A DNA stretch of 64,000 nucleotides from Janthinobacterium lividum (GCF_011601275.1 NZ_JAAOLY010000012.1:162849-226848); one strand, 5' to 3'; shown: positions 41,075-50,486, counted from the stretch's first letter. The notes: a model not told the origin generated them from the sequence alone. Numbers and translations: made by a program.

Positions 41075-42301
41075 TCAGTACAGCAATTCGTTAAACGGGA
41101 TAAAACGCAGCATGTCGCCGCACGCAATCGACAGCCCCGGCGGGCAATCGATCAAGCCGTCGCCCCACACGGTGGACGTCAGCACGCCCGAACTCTGGTT
41201 GGCGAACAGTTCCAGCTCGCCGTCCTCATTGACCTTGGCGCGCAAGAACTCGTTGCGCTTGTCCGCCTTCAGGCGCTCGAAGGCGGCCGGCAGCTTGTAG
41301 CTGCGCGGCGCCAGGTTCCCCGCCACGCCTTGCAGGCGCAAAATGAACGGGCGCACGAACAGCAAAAACGTGACAAAGCTGGAGACGGGATTGCCGGGCA
41401 AGCCGACAAAGAACGCATCCCGCACTTCGCCAAACGCCAGCGGTTTGCCCGGCTTGACGGCGATCTGCCACATGTTCAAGCGTCCCTCCGCTTCCACGGC
41501 CGGCTTGATATGGTCTTCCTCGCCGACGGACACGCCGCCCGAAGTGATGATCAGGTCATTGCCCTGGGCTGCCTGGCGCAGAACGGCGCGCGTCGCTTCC
41601 AGGCTGTCGGGCACGATGCCCAGGTCCGTGATCTCGCAGCCCAGGTTTTCCAGCAAGCCGCGCAAGGTAAAACGGTTCGAATTGTAGACGGCGCCCGGCG
41701 CTAGCGGCTCGCCGGGCATGGCCAGCTCGTCGCCAGTAAAAAACACGGCCACGCGCAGCTTGCGCAGCACGGGGACTTGCGCCAGGCCCACCGAGGCGGC
41801 CAGGCCCATTTCCTGGCTGCGCAGACGCCGGCCCGCGCCGAGGATTTCGCCGCCGGCTCGGATATCCTCGCCCTGGCGGCGCACCCATTCCCCGGCTTTC
41901 GGCACGTGATTGACCGTCACCACGCCATCAAGCAAGGTGCACTGTTCCTGCATGACGACGCAGTCGGCGCCGTCCGGGATCAGGGCGCCCGTGAAGATGC
42001 GCGCCGCCGTCCCCGGCTGCAAGGGCTGGCCCACGTGGCCGGCCGCGATGCGCTGCGACACAGGCAAGCTGGCCGCGCCACTGGCGCAGTCACCGGCGCG
42101 CACGGCGTAACCATCCATCTGCGTGTTGTCGCGCTCGGGCACGTTCAGTGTCGAAGTTTGCGCGGCCGCCAGCACGCGGCCGTTGGCGCGCATGGTGTCG
42201 ACCAGTTCCACCTCGGTCACCGGGCGCGCCGCGCCCAGCATGAAGGCTTGCGCCTCGGCCACCGACAGCATGGCTTTGCGTTCTGCGGTCGGATCGTTCA
42301 T
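41075..42301 (-). CDS. moeA: Molybdopterin molybdenumtransferase MoeA
   Basis: MoeA inserts molybdate into adenylated molybdopterin. The 408-residue protein has the MoeA N-terminal part (DGYAVRAGD), the MoCF-binding core (FFTGDEL and NDLIITSGGVSVGEEDHIK) and a PGNPVSSFVTF motif, then a C-terminal domain. ATG 42301 overlaps the thrC stop by one base (TGATG), so it is translated after thrC. The threonine and molybdenum genes in one operon are an arrangement found in related Burkholderiales. Confidence 0.95.
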   Translation of the reverse strand: MNDPTAERKAMLSVAEAQAFMLGAARPVTEVELVDTMRANGRVLAAAQTSTLNVPERDNTQMDGYAVRAGDCASGAASLPVSQRIAAGHVGQPLQPGTAARIFTGALIPDGADCVVMQEQCTLLDGVVTVNHVPKAGEWVRRQGEDIRAGGEILGAGRRLRSQEMGLAASVGLAQVPVLRKLRVAVFFTGDELAMPGEPLAPGAVYNSNRFTLRGLLENLGCEITDLGIVPDSLEATRAVLRQAAQGNDLIITSGGVSVGEEDHIKPAVEAEGRLNMWQIAVKPGKPLAFGEVRDAFFVGLPGNPVSSFVTFLLFVRPFILRLQGVAGNLAPRSYKLPAAFERLKADKRNEFLRAKVNEDGELELFANQSSGVLTSTVWGDGLIDCPPGLSIACGDMLRFIPFNELLY

Positions 42302-43782
42302 CACAAGCCCGTATTTGCGGCGATGTACGCCTTCATTTTTTCCACGTCCGCATCCATCACAACAAACTTTTGCGGCAAGTCTTCGATGTTCTCGAAGCCC
42401 TTTGGCCGTTCCGCGTCCACGCCCAGCGCTTCGAGTATGGTTTCGTTGAACTTGGCCGCCAGCGCCGTTTCCAGCACGATCATCGGCACATTGGGTTCCA
42501 GGTGCTCGCGCGCCACCTTGATGCCGTCGGCCGTGTGCGTGTCGATGGTGATGCCATAGTCGTCGGCCACGTCGCGGATGGTGTCGAGGCGGTCCTGATG
42601 CGTCGACTTGCCCGACTTGAAGCCATACTTGGCCACCAGTTTGAATTCATCGCCATCGCTGCCAGGCTTGCCCGACAAGTCGAAGCCGCCATGGGTTTCC
42701 ACTTTCGTGAACAAGGCGCGCACGCGGTCGCTGTCGCGGCCCACGAGGTCGTAGACGAAGCGCTCGAAGTTCGATGCTTTCGAGATATCCATCGACGGGC
42801 TGCTGGTGTGGTACGTCTCGGCGGACTTGCGCACGCGGTAGACGCCCGTGCGGAAAAATTCGTCGAGCACGTCGTTTTCATTTGTCGCCGCCACCAGTTT
42901 CGAGATCGGCAAGCCCATCATGCGGGCGATATGGCCGGCGCAGATATTGCCGAAGTTGCCCGATGGCACCGTAAACGACACTTTTTGCTCGTTACTGGTG
43001 GTGGCCGCCAGGTAGCCGCGGAAGTAATAGACGACTTGCGCCACGACACGCGCCCAGTTGATGGAGTTGACGGTGCCGATCTTCTGTTTTGCCTTGAACG
43101 GCAAGTCGTTCGATACGGCTTTCACCATATCCTGGCAGTCGTCGAACACGCCTTCGACGGCGATGTTGCAGATGTTCGGGTCTTGCAGGCTGAACATCTG
43201 CGCCGTCTGGAAGGCGCTCATTTTCTTGTGCGGCGACAGCATGAAGACGCGGATGCCCTTCTTGCCGCGCATCGCGTATTCGGCCGCGCTGCCCGTGTCG
43301 CCCGACGTGGCGCCGAAGATATTGAGTTCCGCGTCGTGCTTGGCCAAGGTGTATTCGAACAGGTTGCCCAGCAACTGCATGGCCATGTCCTTGAAGGCCA
43401 GGGTCGGGCCGTTCGACAGCGCCTGCAGCATCAGGGTGGTCGATCCGCCCTTGACGATGTTTTCTTCCAGCACGCGCAGCGGCGTGATGTCGGCCGCGTT
43501 TTCGCCGGCGCGGGCGTTCTTGTAGACTGCCTTGGTATAGGTTTTCGCCGTCAGTGCCTTCAGGTCCGCGGCCGGGATATCGGTGGCGAACTTCTTCAGG
43601 ATTTCGAATGCCAGGTCGGCATACGACAATGTGCGCCAGGCGTTGAGCTCGGCACCAGTGACTTGCGGGTAGTGTTCAGGGAGATACAGTCCGCCATCGG
43701 GGGCCAGGCCTCCCAGGAGGATGTCGGAGAATTGCTGCAGATTCGATGGCGCTTTATCAGCGCGGGTAGACACGTAATGCAT
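42301..43782 (-). CDS. thrC: Threonine synthase
   Basis: This PLP enzyme makes L-threonine from O-phospho-homoserine. The 493-residue protein starts MHYVSTRADKAPSNLQQFSD, has the PLP lysine region (GPTLAFKDMAMQLLGN) and NIFGATSGDTGSAAEYAM for phosphate binding, as in the long (type 2) threonine synthases. Homoserine dehydrogenase, its common upstream partner, is not adjacent; the 269 bases before the ATG carry no gene. First gene of thrC-moeA-moaD. Confidence 0.95.
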   Translation of the reverse strand: MHYVSTRADKAPSNLQQFSDILLGGLAPDGGLYLPEHYPQVTGAELNAWRTLSYADLAFEILKKFATDIPAADLKALTAKTYTKAVYKNARAGENAADITPLRVLEENIVKGGSTTLMLQALSNGPTLAFKDMAMQLLGNLFEYTLAKHDAELNIFGATSGDTGSAAEYAMRGKKGIRVFMLSPHKKMSAFQTAQMFSLQDPNICNIAVEGVFDDCQDMVKAVSNDLPFKAKQKIGTVNSINWARVVAQVVYYFRGYLAATTSNEQKVSFTVPSGNFGNICAGHIARMMGLPISKLVAATNENDVLDEFFRTGVYRVRKSAETYHTSSPSMDISKASNFERFVYDLVGRDSDRVRALFTKVETHGGFDLSGKPGSDGDEFKLVAKYGFKSGKSTHQDRLDTIRDVADDYGITIDTHTADGIKVAREHLEPNVPMIVLETALAAKFNETILEALGVDAERPKGFENIEDLPQKFVVMDADVEKMKAYIAANTGL

Positions 43783-44051
43783 AAATTTGAAGAGTCCAGT
43801 TGAGCTGAGTGCGGTTGATCATGAATGGCAGCGGATATTATAGTGCCAGCCGCCGTCCAAGGCGAATCGCGTGGCGCCAGCCAGGTCTGAATGTGACAAT
43901 TGGATAGCCTGAGTGTTATCAAACCAGCCATAATGCATCAGATCAAGCCAGGCGAACATGGCTGGCGTACACACTGGCGCGCGCCGCCGATTTGCGCCAC
44001 ACTGTGCTGAGTATCCCTTGCTATGACCATTATTGGAGTCGAGAACCGGCC

Positions 44052-44792
44052 ATGTCGCTGAGTAAAAAACCGTATCTGCAAAGCGCCGCGCTGCGCTCCG
44101 ACGCCGTCGTCGACCTGGACCACTATCCGTTCACCATCCCCGCCATCCGCGACTTCGTGCACATGGACTTCCACCGCGACGTGACGTTTTTCGTGGGCGA
44201 GAACGGCAGCGGCAAGTCGACCATGCTCGAAGCGCTGGCCGTGGCGCTGGGCTTCGGCAAGGATGGCGGCACGCGCAACGTGCGCATCGCCCTGCCGTCG
44301 GACGAGGAATCGGGCTTGCACGCGCACTTGCGCCTGAGCAAGAGCTACAAGAAACCGGAAGACAGCTATTTCCTGCGCGCCGAAAGCTTTTTCAATGTAG
44401 CCACCTATATGGACGAGATGCCCGAATACCTGGCCAGCTATGGCGGCAAGTCGCTGCATGCGCAATCGCACGGCGAAGCGTTCATGGCGACATTGATCAA
44501 CAAGCTGCGGGGAAAAGGCTTGTATCTGCTGGACGAACCCGAGGCGGCCCTGTCACCGAGCCGCCAGATGGCGGCATTGTCCGTGATCCACCAGCTGGTG
44601 CAGGACGACTCGCAGCTGATCATCGCCACCCACTCGCCGATTCTGCTCGCCTACCCGAACGCGAAAATCCTGATGTTTACAGGCGGCGGCATCCATGAGG
44701 TGGCGTATGAAGACACGGAACACTATGCGGTCACGCGCGATTTTTTGAATAACTATCCGCGCAGGCTGGAGCAGTTGTTTGAGGAGGAGTGA
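44052..44792 (+). CDS. AAA family ATPase, SMC/Rad50-like small protein
   Basis: The 246-residue protein has a P-loop FFVGENGSGKSTMLEALAVALGF, a short lid region with no coiled coil, an ABC-like segment (SHGEAFMATLI), Walker B (GLYLLDEPEAALSPSRQ) and a His-switch (IIATHSPILLAYPNA). This is the compact predicted-ATPase family that resembles OLD/RecF heads. ATG 44052 gives MSLSKKPYLQS; an upstream in-frame start is less likely. No partner gene is next to it; a role in DNA metabolism or defence would be a guess. Confidence 0.85.
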   Translation: MSLSKKPYLQSAALRSDAVVDLDHYPFTIPAIRDFVHMDFHRDVTFFVGENGSGKSTMLEALAVALGFGKDGGTRNVRIALPSDEESGLHAHLRLSKSYKKPEDSYFLRAESFFNVATYMDEMPEYLASYGGKSLHAQSHGEAFMATLINKLRGKGLYLLDEPEAALSPSRQMAALSVIHQLVQDDSQLIIATHSPILLAYPNAKILMFTGGGIHEVAYEDTEHYAVTRDFLNNYPRRLEQLFEEE

Positions 44793-44816
44793 GCTGGTGG
44801 TTTGCTGCTTTGGTGA

Positions 44817-44851
44817 TGTCGGCTTACGCCCTGCGGGCTAAGCCGACCTAC
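44817..44851. repeat. Single REP-like palindrome
   Basis: TGTCGGCTTACGC to GCTAAGCCGACCTAC forms one unit, with AT pairs of the consensus replaced by GC on both arms (GGCTTA/TAAGCC), so the hairpin is kept. It lies 25 bases after the ATPase stop and upstream of hairpin element B. Confidence 0.78.
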
Positions 44852-44916
44852 GCCGACGACACGATTTTAATGAGTCGCACGGAACGTCGCGGCGGCGCGA
44901 GAAACCGTAGCGAGCA

Positions 44917-44986
44917 AGCCCAATGTCGCGTTGAGTAGCACAGCCGTACGAAGGTACGGCGAGCAACGCCGACGCGAAAGTGGGCT
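44917..44986. repeat. Nested hairpin element B
   Basis: Three nested stems: AGCCCA (44917-44922) with TGGGCT (44981-44986), CGCGT (44927-44931) with ACGCG (44972-44976), and GCCGTAC (44943-44949) with GTACGGC (44954-44960). The core GTACGAAGGTACGGCGAG matches that of element A at 8464-8540. It sits between the convergent ATPase and sdaA genes, next to a REP. No T-run follows, unlike element A. Confidence 0.6.
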
Positions 44987-45011
44987 GCGCAGTAGGTTTA
45001 TCGCGTCACCC

Positions 45012-46412
45012 TCAACAGGCGGCGTGGTTCACCGTGATGACGTGGATGGCCAGGCCGCCCAAGGACGTTTCCTTGTACTTGTCCTGCATGTCCGCGCCCG
45101 TCTGGCGCATGGTTTCGATGACTTCGTCGAGGCTGACGAAGTGCGTGCCGTCGCCCTTCAACGCCAGCGAGGCGGCCGTGATGGCTTTCACGGCGCCCAT
45201 GCCGTTACGCTCGATGCACGGGATCTGCACCAGGCCGCCAATCGGGTCGCAGGTCATGCCCAGGTGGTGTTCGATGCCGATTTCGGCCGCGTTTTCGATC
45301 TGTTCATTCGTGCCGCCCAAGGCCGCCACCAGCCCGGCCGCCGCCATGGCGCAGGCGACGCCCACTTCGCCCTGGCAACCGACTTCGGCTCCCGAAATCG
45401 ACGCATTGCGCTTGCATAGCATGCCGATGGCCGCTGCCGTCAGCATGAAGCGGCGCACGCCGCCTACCGGGTCGCTGGGGCGGCAATCCTGTGCGTAGTA
45501 GCGCAGCACGGCCGGGATGATGCCGGCGGCGCCGTTGGTCGGGGCCGTCACGACCCTGCCGCCGGCCGCGTTTTCCTCATTGACGGCCATCGCGTACAGG
45601 CTGACCAGGTGCACGGCGTCGTGCGGCAAGTCGTTGGCACGGTTGTCGGACGCCTTCGCCTCCTGCGCCAATCGCCACAATTTCGCCGCGCGGCGCTTCA
45701 CGTTCAAGCCGCCCGGCAGGTTGCCCGTCGTTTCCAGGCCGTGCGCGATGCAGTCGCGCATGACGTGCCAGATACGGTCCAGGCCCGCGTTCAATTCCTC
45801 GTCGCTGCGCTTGACGCATTCGTTCGCGCGCAGCATTTCCGGGATCGACAGGCCGCTTTCCACGCCATGCGCCAGCAGCTGCTCCATGGTGTCAAAGGGG
45901 AAGACGACGCGGGCAGCAGCGGCCGACTCCACGGCCGCTTCCGCTTGCGCCTCGCCAGCCTCGCGGATAAAGCCGCCGCCGATCGAGTAATACACCTTGT
46001 CGACACGGCTGCCGTCCGCCAGTTTCAAGGTAAAGCGCATGCCGTTCGGGTGTTCGGGCAGGGATTCGCTCTTGTGCCAGACCAGCCCCGTAGCGGCCGT
46101 GAACGGCACGACGTGCGTGCCCAGCAAGGCGATCTCGCCGGCCGCCTCGATGGCGGCCAGCTTGCTGTCGACTTCATCGGGCGCCACGTCTTGCGGCGTT
46201 TCTCCCATCAGGCCAAGAATGACGGCCTTGTCCGTCGCGTGGCCCACGCCCGTCAGCGCCAGCGAGCCATACAGGGCCGCCTCGACGCCCACTACCTGGT
46301 CCAGCGGACCGTATTCGACCAGAAAACGCCGCGCCGCCACCATCGGCCCCACCGTGTGGGAACTCGACGGCCCGATGCCGATTTTAAACAGGTCAAATAC
46401 GCTCATGTCCAT
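45012..46412 (-). CDS. sdaA: L-serine ammonia-lyase (iron-sulfur)
   Basis: The enzyme deaminates L-serine to pyruvate. The 466-residue single-chain protein begins MSVFDLFKIGIGPSSSHTVGPM, a hallmark of the family, and holds cysteines for the 4Fe-4S cluster in the C-terminal half (around MTCDPIGGLVQIPCIERN). It is last in the kbl-tdh-sdaA unit, 46 bases after tdh, so threonine and serine breakdown are co-regulated. ATG 46412 (MDMSVF) or 46406 (MSVF) are both possible. Confidence 0.95.
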   Translation of the reverse strand: MDMSVFDLFKIGIGPSSSHTVGPMVAARRFLVEYGPLDQVVGVEAALYGSLALTGVGHATDKAVILGLMGETPQDVAPDEVDSKLAAIEAAGEIALLGTHVVPFTAATGLVWHKSESLPEHPNGMRFTLKLADGSRVDKVYYSIGGGFIREAGEAQAEAAVESAAAARVVFPFDTMEQLLAHGVESGLSIPEMLRANECVKRSDEELNAGLDRIWHVMRDCIAHGLETTGNLPGGLNVKRRAAKLWRLAQEAKASDNRANDLPHDAVHLVSLYAMAVNEENAAGGRVVTAPTNGAAGIIPAVLRYYAQDCRPSDPVGGVRRFMLTAAAIGMLCKRNASISGAEVGCQGEVGVACAMAAAGLVAALGGTNEQIENAAEIGIEHHLGMTCDPIGGLVQIPCIERNGMGAVKAITAASLALKGDGTHFVSLDEVIETMRQTGADMQDKYKETSLGGLAIHVITVNHAAC

Positions 46413-46458
46413 GTAGTGTCTCTTTATTTAGTATGTTTTTTTAGTACTGCTGTAAAAC

Positions 46459-47424
46459 TCAGGCTGCCTTGGCGGCATGGCCCACGTCGACATTGGCCAG
46501 CATGTCCGTGACCATCTGCTCGACGCCGATCTGCGCCTTCCAGCCCCAGTCCGCGCTGGCCTTGCTGTCGTCCAGGCTTTGCGGCCAGCTGTCGGCGATA
46601 GCCTGGCGGCTGTCCGGCTTGTAGCTGATCTTGAAGTCCGGCACCATGCGCACGATGGCTTTCGCCAGCTGCTCGGGGTTGAACGACACGCCGGCCACGT
46701 TGTACGAGGAACGGATCTTGATCTGTGCCGCTGGCGCGTCCATCAGTTCGATGGTGGCGCGGATAGCGTCGGGCATGTAGATCATCGGCAGAGTGGTGCC
46801 CGCATCGAGGAAACAGTCATAGCGTTCGCCGCGCAAGGCCGCGTGGAAGATGGCGATGGCGTAATCGGTGGTGCCGCCGCCCGGAGGCGATTTGTAGCTG
46901 ATGATGCCCGGGTAGCGGATGCTGCGCACGTCCACGCCATACTTGTTGAAGTAGTATTCGCACAGGCGCTCGCCGGCCAGCTTGCTGATGCCGTACATCG
47001 ACGTCGGGTCCATCACCGTCATTTGCGGCGTGTTCACTTGCGGCGTGTTCGGGCCGAAGGCGGCGATCGACGATGGCCAGAAGATGCGCAAGGGTTTGCC
47101 CGCTTCGCCGCGCTCGCGCGCCAGTTCCAGGATATTGAGCAAGCCATCCATGTTCAGGCTCCACGCCTTCAACGGCGCCGCTTCGCCCGTGGCCGACAAC
47201 ATGGCCGCCAGCTGGTACACCTGGGTGATGTTCTCGTCGGCGATGATGCTCGCCAGGCCGTCCTTGTCCAGTACATTGAGCTGCGCGTAGCGCTTGGCCT
47301 GGTACAGATTATTCGTGCCGATGTCGCTGGCGATAACGTTGTCCGCGCCGTGCTGCTGCGCCAGCGCGCCCACCAACTCACTACCGATTTGGCCGTTTGC
47401 GCCAATGACTAAGATGCGTTCCAT
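46459..47424 (-). CDS. tdh: L-threonine 3-dehydrogenase, SDR/epimerase type
   Basis: The 321-residue protein is an extended short-chain dehydrogenase: ILVIGANGQIGSELVGAL for NAD, a Ser in WPSSIAAFGP and YGISKLAGE with the catalytic Tyr and Lys. It resembles the SDR-type threonine dehydrogenases rather than the zinc Tdh of E. coli. The product 2-amino-3-ketobutyrate would feed Kbl, whose gene is 20 bases upstream. AGGAAAA lies before the ATG. The pairing with kbl supports the substrate; without it NAD-dependent epimerase would be the only safe name. Confidence 0.88.
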   Translation of the reverse strand: MERILVIGANGQIGSELVGALAQQHGADNVIASDIGTNNLYQAKRYAQLNVLDKDGLASIIADENITQVYQLAAMLSATGEAAPLKAWSLNMDGLLNILELARERGEAGKPLRIFWPSSIAAFGPNTPQVNTPQMTVMDPTSMYGISKLAGERLCEYYFNKYGVDVRSIRYPGIISYKSPPGGGTTDYAIAIFHAALRGERYDCFLDAGTTLPMIYMPDAIRATIELMDAPAAQIKIRSSYNVAGVSFNPEQLAKAIVRMVPDFKISYKPDSRQAIADSWPQSLDDSKASADWGWKAQIGVEQMVTDMLANVDVGHAAKAA

Positions 47425-47444
47425 GCTATTTTCCTGAATTCTTG

Positions 47445-48668
47445 TTAATTGGTAGTGGTAGTGGTCAGCAAACCGAGTTCCTTGCCAGCCTGCTCGAAGG
47501 CGGCCAGCACTTGCACCAGCTGTTCGCGCGTGTGGGCGGCCGACAGCTGCACGCGGACCCTGGCCTGGCCCATCGGCACGACCGGGTAGAAGAAGCCCGT
47601 CACCAGCACGCCCAGTTCGTACAGGCGGGCGGCGAATTTCTGCGCCACGGGAGCGTCGAACAGCATCACAGGCACGACCGGATGCGTGCCCGGCTTGATG
47701 GTGAAGCCGATACGCTCGATCTCGCTGCGGAAGAAGGCCGTGTTGGCATGCAGGCGGTCACGCAGTTCCGTCGACTTGGCCAGACGCTCGAGCACCGACA
47801 ACGAGGCGCCGGCAATCGATGGCGCCAGGGTGTTCGAGAACAGATAAGGACGCGATTTCTGGCGCAGGGTGTCGATGACTTCCTTGCGCGCGGACGTAAA
47901 GCCGCCCATGGCGCCGCCCAGGGCCTTGCCCAGGGTGCCCGTGATGATGTCGATGCGGCCCATCACATTGTGGTGTTCGTGCGTGCCGCGGCCCGTCGCG
48001 CCCATGAAGCCGGACGCGTGGCATTCGTCGATCATCACCAGCGCGCCGTATTGGTCGGCCAGGTCGCAGATCTTGTCCAGTTGCGCAATCGTGCCGTCCA
48101 TCGAGAACACGCCGTCCGTGACGATGACCTTGTGGCGCTTGCCGGCGGCAATCGCCGCTTTCAGCTGCACTTCCAGGTCGGCCATGTCGTTGTGGGCGTA
48201 GCGATAGCGGCCAGCCTTGCACAGGCGGATGCCGTCGATGATGGAAGCGTGGTTCAGCGCATCGGAGATGATGGCGTCGTTTTCATCGAACAGGGGCTCG
48301 AACACGCCGCCGTTGGCGTCGAATGCCGCCGCGTACAGGATCGTGTCTTCGGTGCCCAGAAAAGCGGAAATCGCCTGTTCCAGTTCCTTGTGCACGGTTT
48401 GCGTGCCACAGATAAAACGCACGGACGACAGGCCGTAGCCGTACTTTTGCGTAGCGGCAATGGATGCTTCCTGCGTCTGCAGGTCGCCGGACAGGCCCAG
48501 GTAGTTGTTCGCACACATATTGATCAGGGTACGGCCATCGTCGCACACCACTTCGGCGCCCTGGCGCGAGGCGATCACGCGCTCGGGCTTGTACAAGCCC
48601 TGCTGGCGCAGTTGATCGAGATTCTGTTGCAGACCGCTGAAAAAGGTGTTCTTCGCTTGCTCGCTCAT
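47445..48668 (-). CDS. kbl: Glycine C-acetyltransferase (2-amino-3-ketobutyrate CoA ligase)
   Basis: Kbl cleaves 2-amino-3-ketobutyrate with CoA into glycine and acetyl-CoA. The 407-residue PLP enzyme of the alpha-oxoamine synthase family shows ANNYLGLSG, DECHASGFMGATGRGTHEH with the PLP-contacting Asp and the PLP lysine region GTLGKALGGAMGGF. ATG 48668 (MSEQAKNTFFSG) is used. It is the first gene of kbl-tdh-sdaA and is divergent from the XRE-cupin regulator, with a shared 218-base control region. Confidence 0.95.
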   Translation of the reverse strand: MSEQAKNTFFSGLQQNLDQLRQQGLYKPERVIASRQGAEVVCDDGRTLINMCANNYLGLSGDLQTQEASIAATQKYGYGLSSVRFICGTQTVHKELEQAISAFLGTEDTILYAAAFDANGGVFEPLFDENDAIISDALNHASIIDGIRLCKAGRYRYAHNDMADLEVQLKAAIAAGKRHKVIVTDGVFSMDGTIAQLDKICDLADQYGALVMIDECHASGFMGATGRGTHEHHNVMGRIDIITGTLGKALGGAMGGFTSARKEVIDTLRQKSRPYLFSNTLAPSIAGASLSVLERLAKSTELRDRLHANTAFFRSEIERIGFTIKPGTHPVVPVMLFDAPVAQKFAARLYELGVLVTGFFYPVVPMGQARVRVQLSAAHTREQLVQVLAAFEQAGKELGLLTTTTTN

Positions 48669-48812
48669 GATGATCCTTGTGTGTCCCTGCGTTTGTGGTA
48701 TCCGTGTGACCTCAGCCGCCATAGGGAAAAGCGGCCGCTTGACCGGTGCGCGCACAATGCTGTACCGTGAAGCGCTGTTTGAAGTCTACACGTTTCCGTG
48801 TTTTTCCTCAAA

Positions 48813-48848
48813 ATCCACTATTTCGAACTGAAATTCAATATAGTGGAT
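48813..48848. promoter_or_regulatory. Candidate operator between kbl and the XRE-cupin regulator
   Basis: ATCCACTAT (48813-48821) and ATAGTGGAT (48840-48848) form a perfect 9-bp inverted repeat with 18 intervening bases, in the control region shared by kbl and the divergent regulator. Half-sites about 27 bases apart, or 2.5 helical turns, could bind a regulator dimer of dimers or a looped pair. The symmetry is direct observation; the binding protein is inferred. Confidence 0.6.
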
Positions 48849-48886
48849 ATTACCCAAGCCTTTTGAACTTTGCAAGCCACCTGCCG

Positions 48887-49462
48887 ATGAAAACCAGCGT
48901 TTCGACCAATTCTCCGCCCGAAGTGGGCGCCACCCTGCAACGGCTGCGCCTGGCGCGCGGCCTGACACTGGAGGATTTGTCGCGCATCGCCGGCGTCTCG
49001 AAGTCCATGCTGTCGCAAATCGAGCGCGAAAAAGCCAATCCCACCATCGCCATCACGTGGCGCCTGGCCAACGCCCTGGGCGTGCAGATCGGCGAATTGC
49101 TGTCGAGCGCGGAAAAAGCCGTGGAAACCATCCGCATCACGGACGCCCACGAAACCCCTACCCTGCCCGGCGACCATGCGGGCTATGTGCTGCGCATCCT
49201 GGGGCCGATGGAACTGGCGGGCAAATACGAATGGTATGAAGTGACCCTGGCGCCAGGCGGCGAACTGGCGTCGCAGCCGCACGACCCTGGCACGACCGAG
49301 CATTTGACGGTCATCCACGGCAACTTGGAGCTGGAAGTGGGGACGGCGAAGAAAAAGGTCAAGAATGGCGGCACTGCGCGCTATCCGGCGGACCAGCCGC
49401 ATACGATACGCAACCTGGGCAAGACGGAAGGCAAGGCATTATTGGTAGTGATCCATAGATAG
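48887..49462 (+). CDS. XRE-family regulator with C-terminal cupin
   Basis: The 191-residue protein has an N-terminal lambda-repressor-like helix-turn-helix (residues 14-68: LRLARGLTLEDLSRIAGVSK, SMLSQIEREKANPTI) and a cupin sensor domain (about 110-190: LAPGGELASQPHDPGTTEH, ARYPADQPHTIRN). Such regulators commonly sit next to amino-acid catabolic genes. The divergent placement opposite kbl-tdh-sdaA argues that it controls threonine/serine breakdown. The ATG at 48887 lacks a clear ribosome-binding site. Confidence 0.88.
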   Translation: MKTSVSTNSPPEVGATLQRLRLARGLTLEDLSRIAGVSKSMLSQIEREKANPTIAITWRLANALGVQIGELLSSAEKAVETIRITDAHETPTLPGDHAGYVLRILGPMELAGKYEWYEVTLAPGGELASQPHDPGTTEHLTVIHGNLELEVGTAKKKVKNGGTARYPADQPHTIRNLGKTEGKALLVVIHR

Positions 49463-49553
49463 TTGCTTTTCAGCAGTGTGCAATAGGCTCTTTCGCCCAT
49501 GCTAAGATTTTGGATTAGACAAGATTTTCACTGTCTTTCATGGAGCCTTAGCA

Positions 49554-50480
49554 ATGACGATTTCCGAAAGCACCACCCTCTTCCACAAAAAAAAGGTCGT
49601 CGAGTACGATCCTGATATTGCGCTGCAATCCGGGCAGGATATCGTCTACCGCCTGTCGCTCGAGTACGACGACAAGCGCAAGATGGACGAGCTGATCGCC
49701 GGCTTCCTCGCCAAAGCCGACAAGAACGCACTGGAAGCGCTGATCATCGGCATGTGGGGCGACCCGTACGAATCGGGCGCCGACGAAGTGATGGCCGCGC
49801 TGATCGCTTACGCGCCGCAGTTGCCGAACTTGCGCGCCCTGTTCATCGGCGACATGACGTACGAGGAATGCGAAATCTCGTGGATCGTGCAAGGCAGCTA
49901 CAAGCCGCTGCTGGACGCCTTCCCGCTACTGGAAGAATTGCGCATCCGCGGCGGTAATGAGCTCGTCATCGAGCCGTTCGCCCACCAGCACCTGCGCCGC
50001 TTCACCATCGAAGCGGGCGGCCTCGATCAAAAGATCGCCGAAGCGCTGGCGCAATCGAGCATGCCCCAGCTGGAACACCTGGAACTGTGGCTGGGCACGG
50101 ACGACTATGGCTTTTCGGGCGACGTCGACTTGTACCGCAAGGTGCTGGCGCAGCTGAGCGTGCCGACCTTGCGCTACCTGGGCTTGCGCGACGCGGAAAT
50201 CGCCGACGATCTGGCCGTCTGGCTGGCGGAAGAACCGCTGGTGGCGCAGCTCGACACCCTCGACCTGTCGCTGGGCACCATCGGCGACCTGGGCGCCGTG
50301 GCCGTGCTCAATCATACGCAGCTGGGCAAACTGAAACGCCTGGACCTGTCGCACCATTACATCTCGGAAGAAAACCAGGCCAAACTGAAGGCGCTGCCCT
50401 TCGACGTGGTGCTGGACGACCCGCAGGAAGCCGATGAAGACGATGGCGAAAGCTATCGTTATGTCGCCGTCGGCGAATAA
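49554..50480 (+). CDS. STM4015 family protein (leucine-rich repeat)
   Basis: The 308-residue protein carries leucine-rich-repeat-like segments from about 85 to 285 (LPNLRALFIGDM, LPLLEELRIRGG, MPQLEHLELWLG, VPTLRYLGLRDAE, LDTLDLSLG, LKRLDLSHHYIS) and an acidic tail. It matches the STM4015 family, first gene of the Salmonella STM4011-4015 set. LRRs suggest a docking or substrate-presenting role. GGAG precedes the ATG by eight bases and STM4014 starts six bases after the stop. No catalytic motif is visible. Confidence 0.85.
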   Translation: MTISESTTLFHKKKVVEYDPDIALQSGQDIVYRLSLEYDDKRKMDELIAGFLAKADKNALEALIIGMWGDPYESGADEVMAALIAYAPQLPNLRALFIGDMTYEECEISWIVQGSYKPLLDAFPLLEELRIRGGNELVIEPFAHQHLRRFTIEAGGLDQKIAEALAQSSMPQLEHLELWLGTDDYGFSGDVDLYRKVLAQLSVPTLRYLGLRDAEIADDLAVWLAEEPLVAQLDTLDLSLGTIGDLGAVAVLNHTQLGKLKRLDLSHHYISEENQAKLKALPFDVVLDDPQEADEDDGESYRYVAVGE

Positions 50481-50486
50481 AACCTG

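Noticed and set aside
45012..48668. Possible frameshift in the threonine/serine operon
   Set aside because: All three reading frames are full length and motifs are in order, so no break is present.
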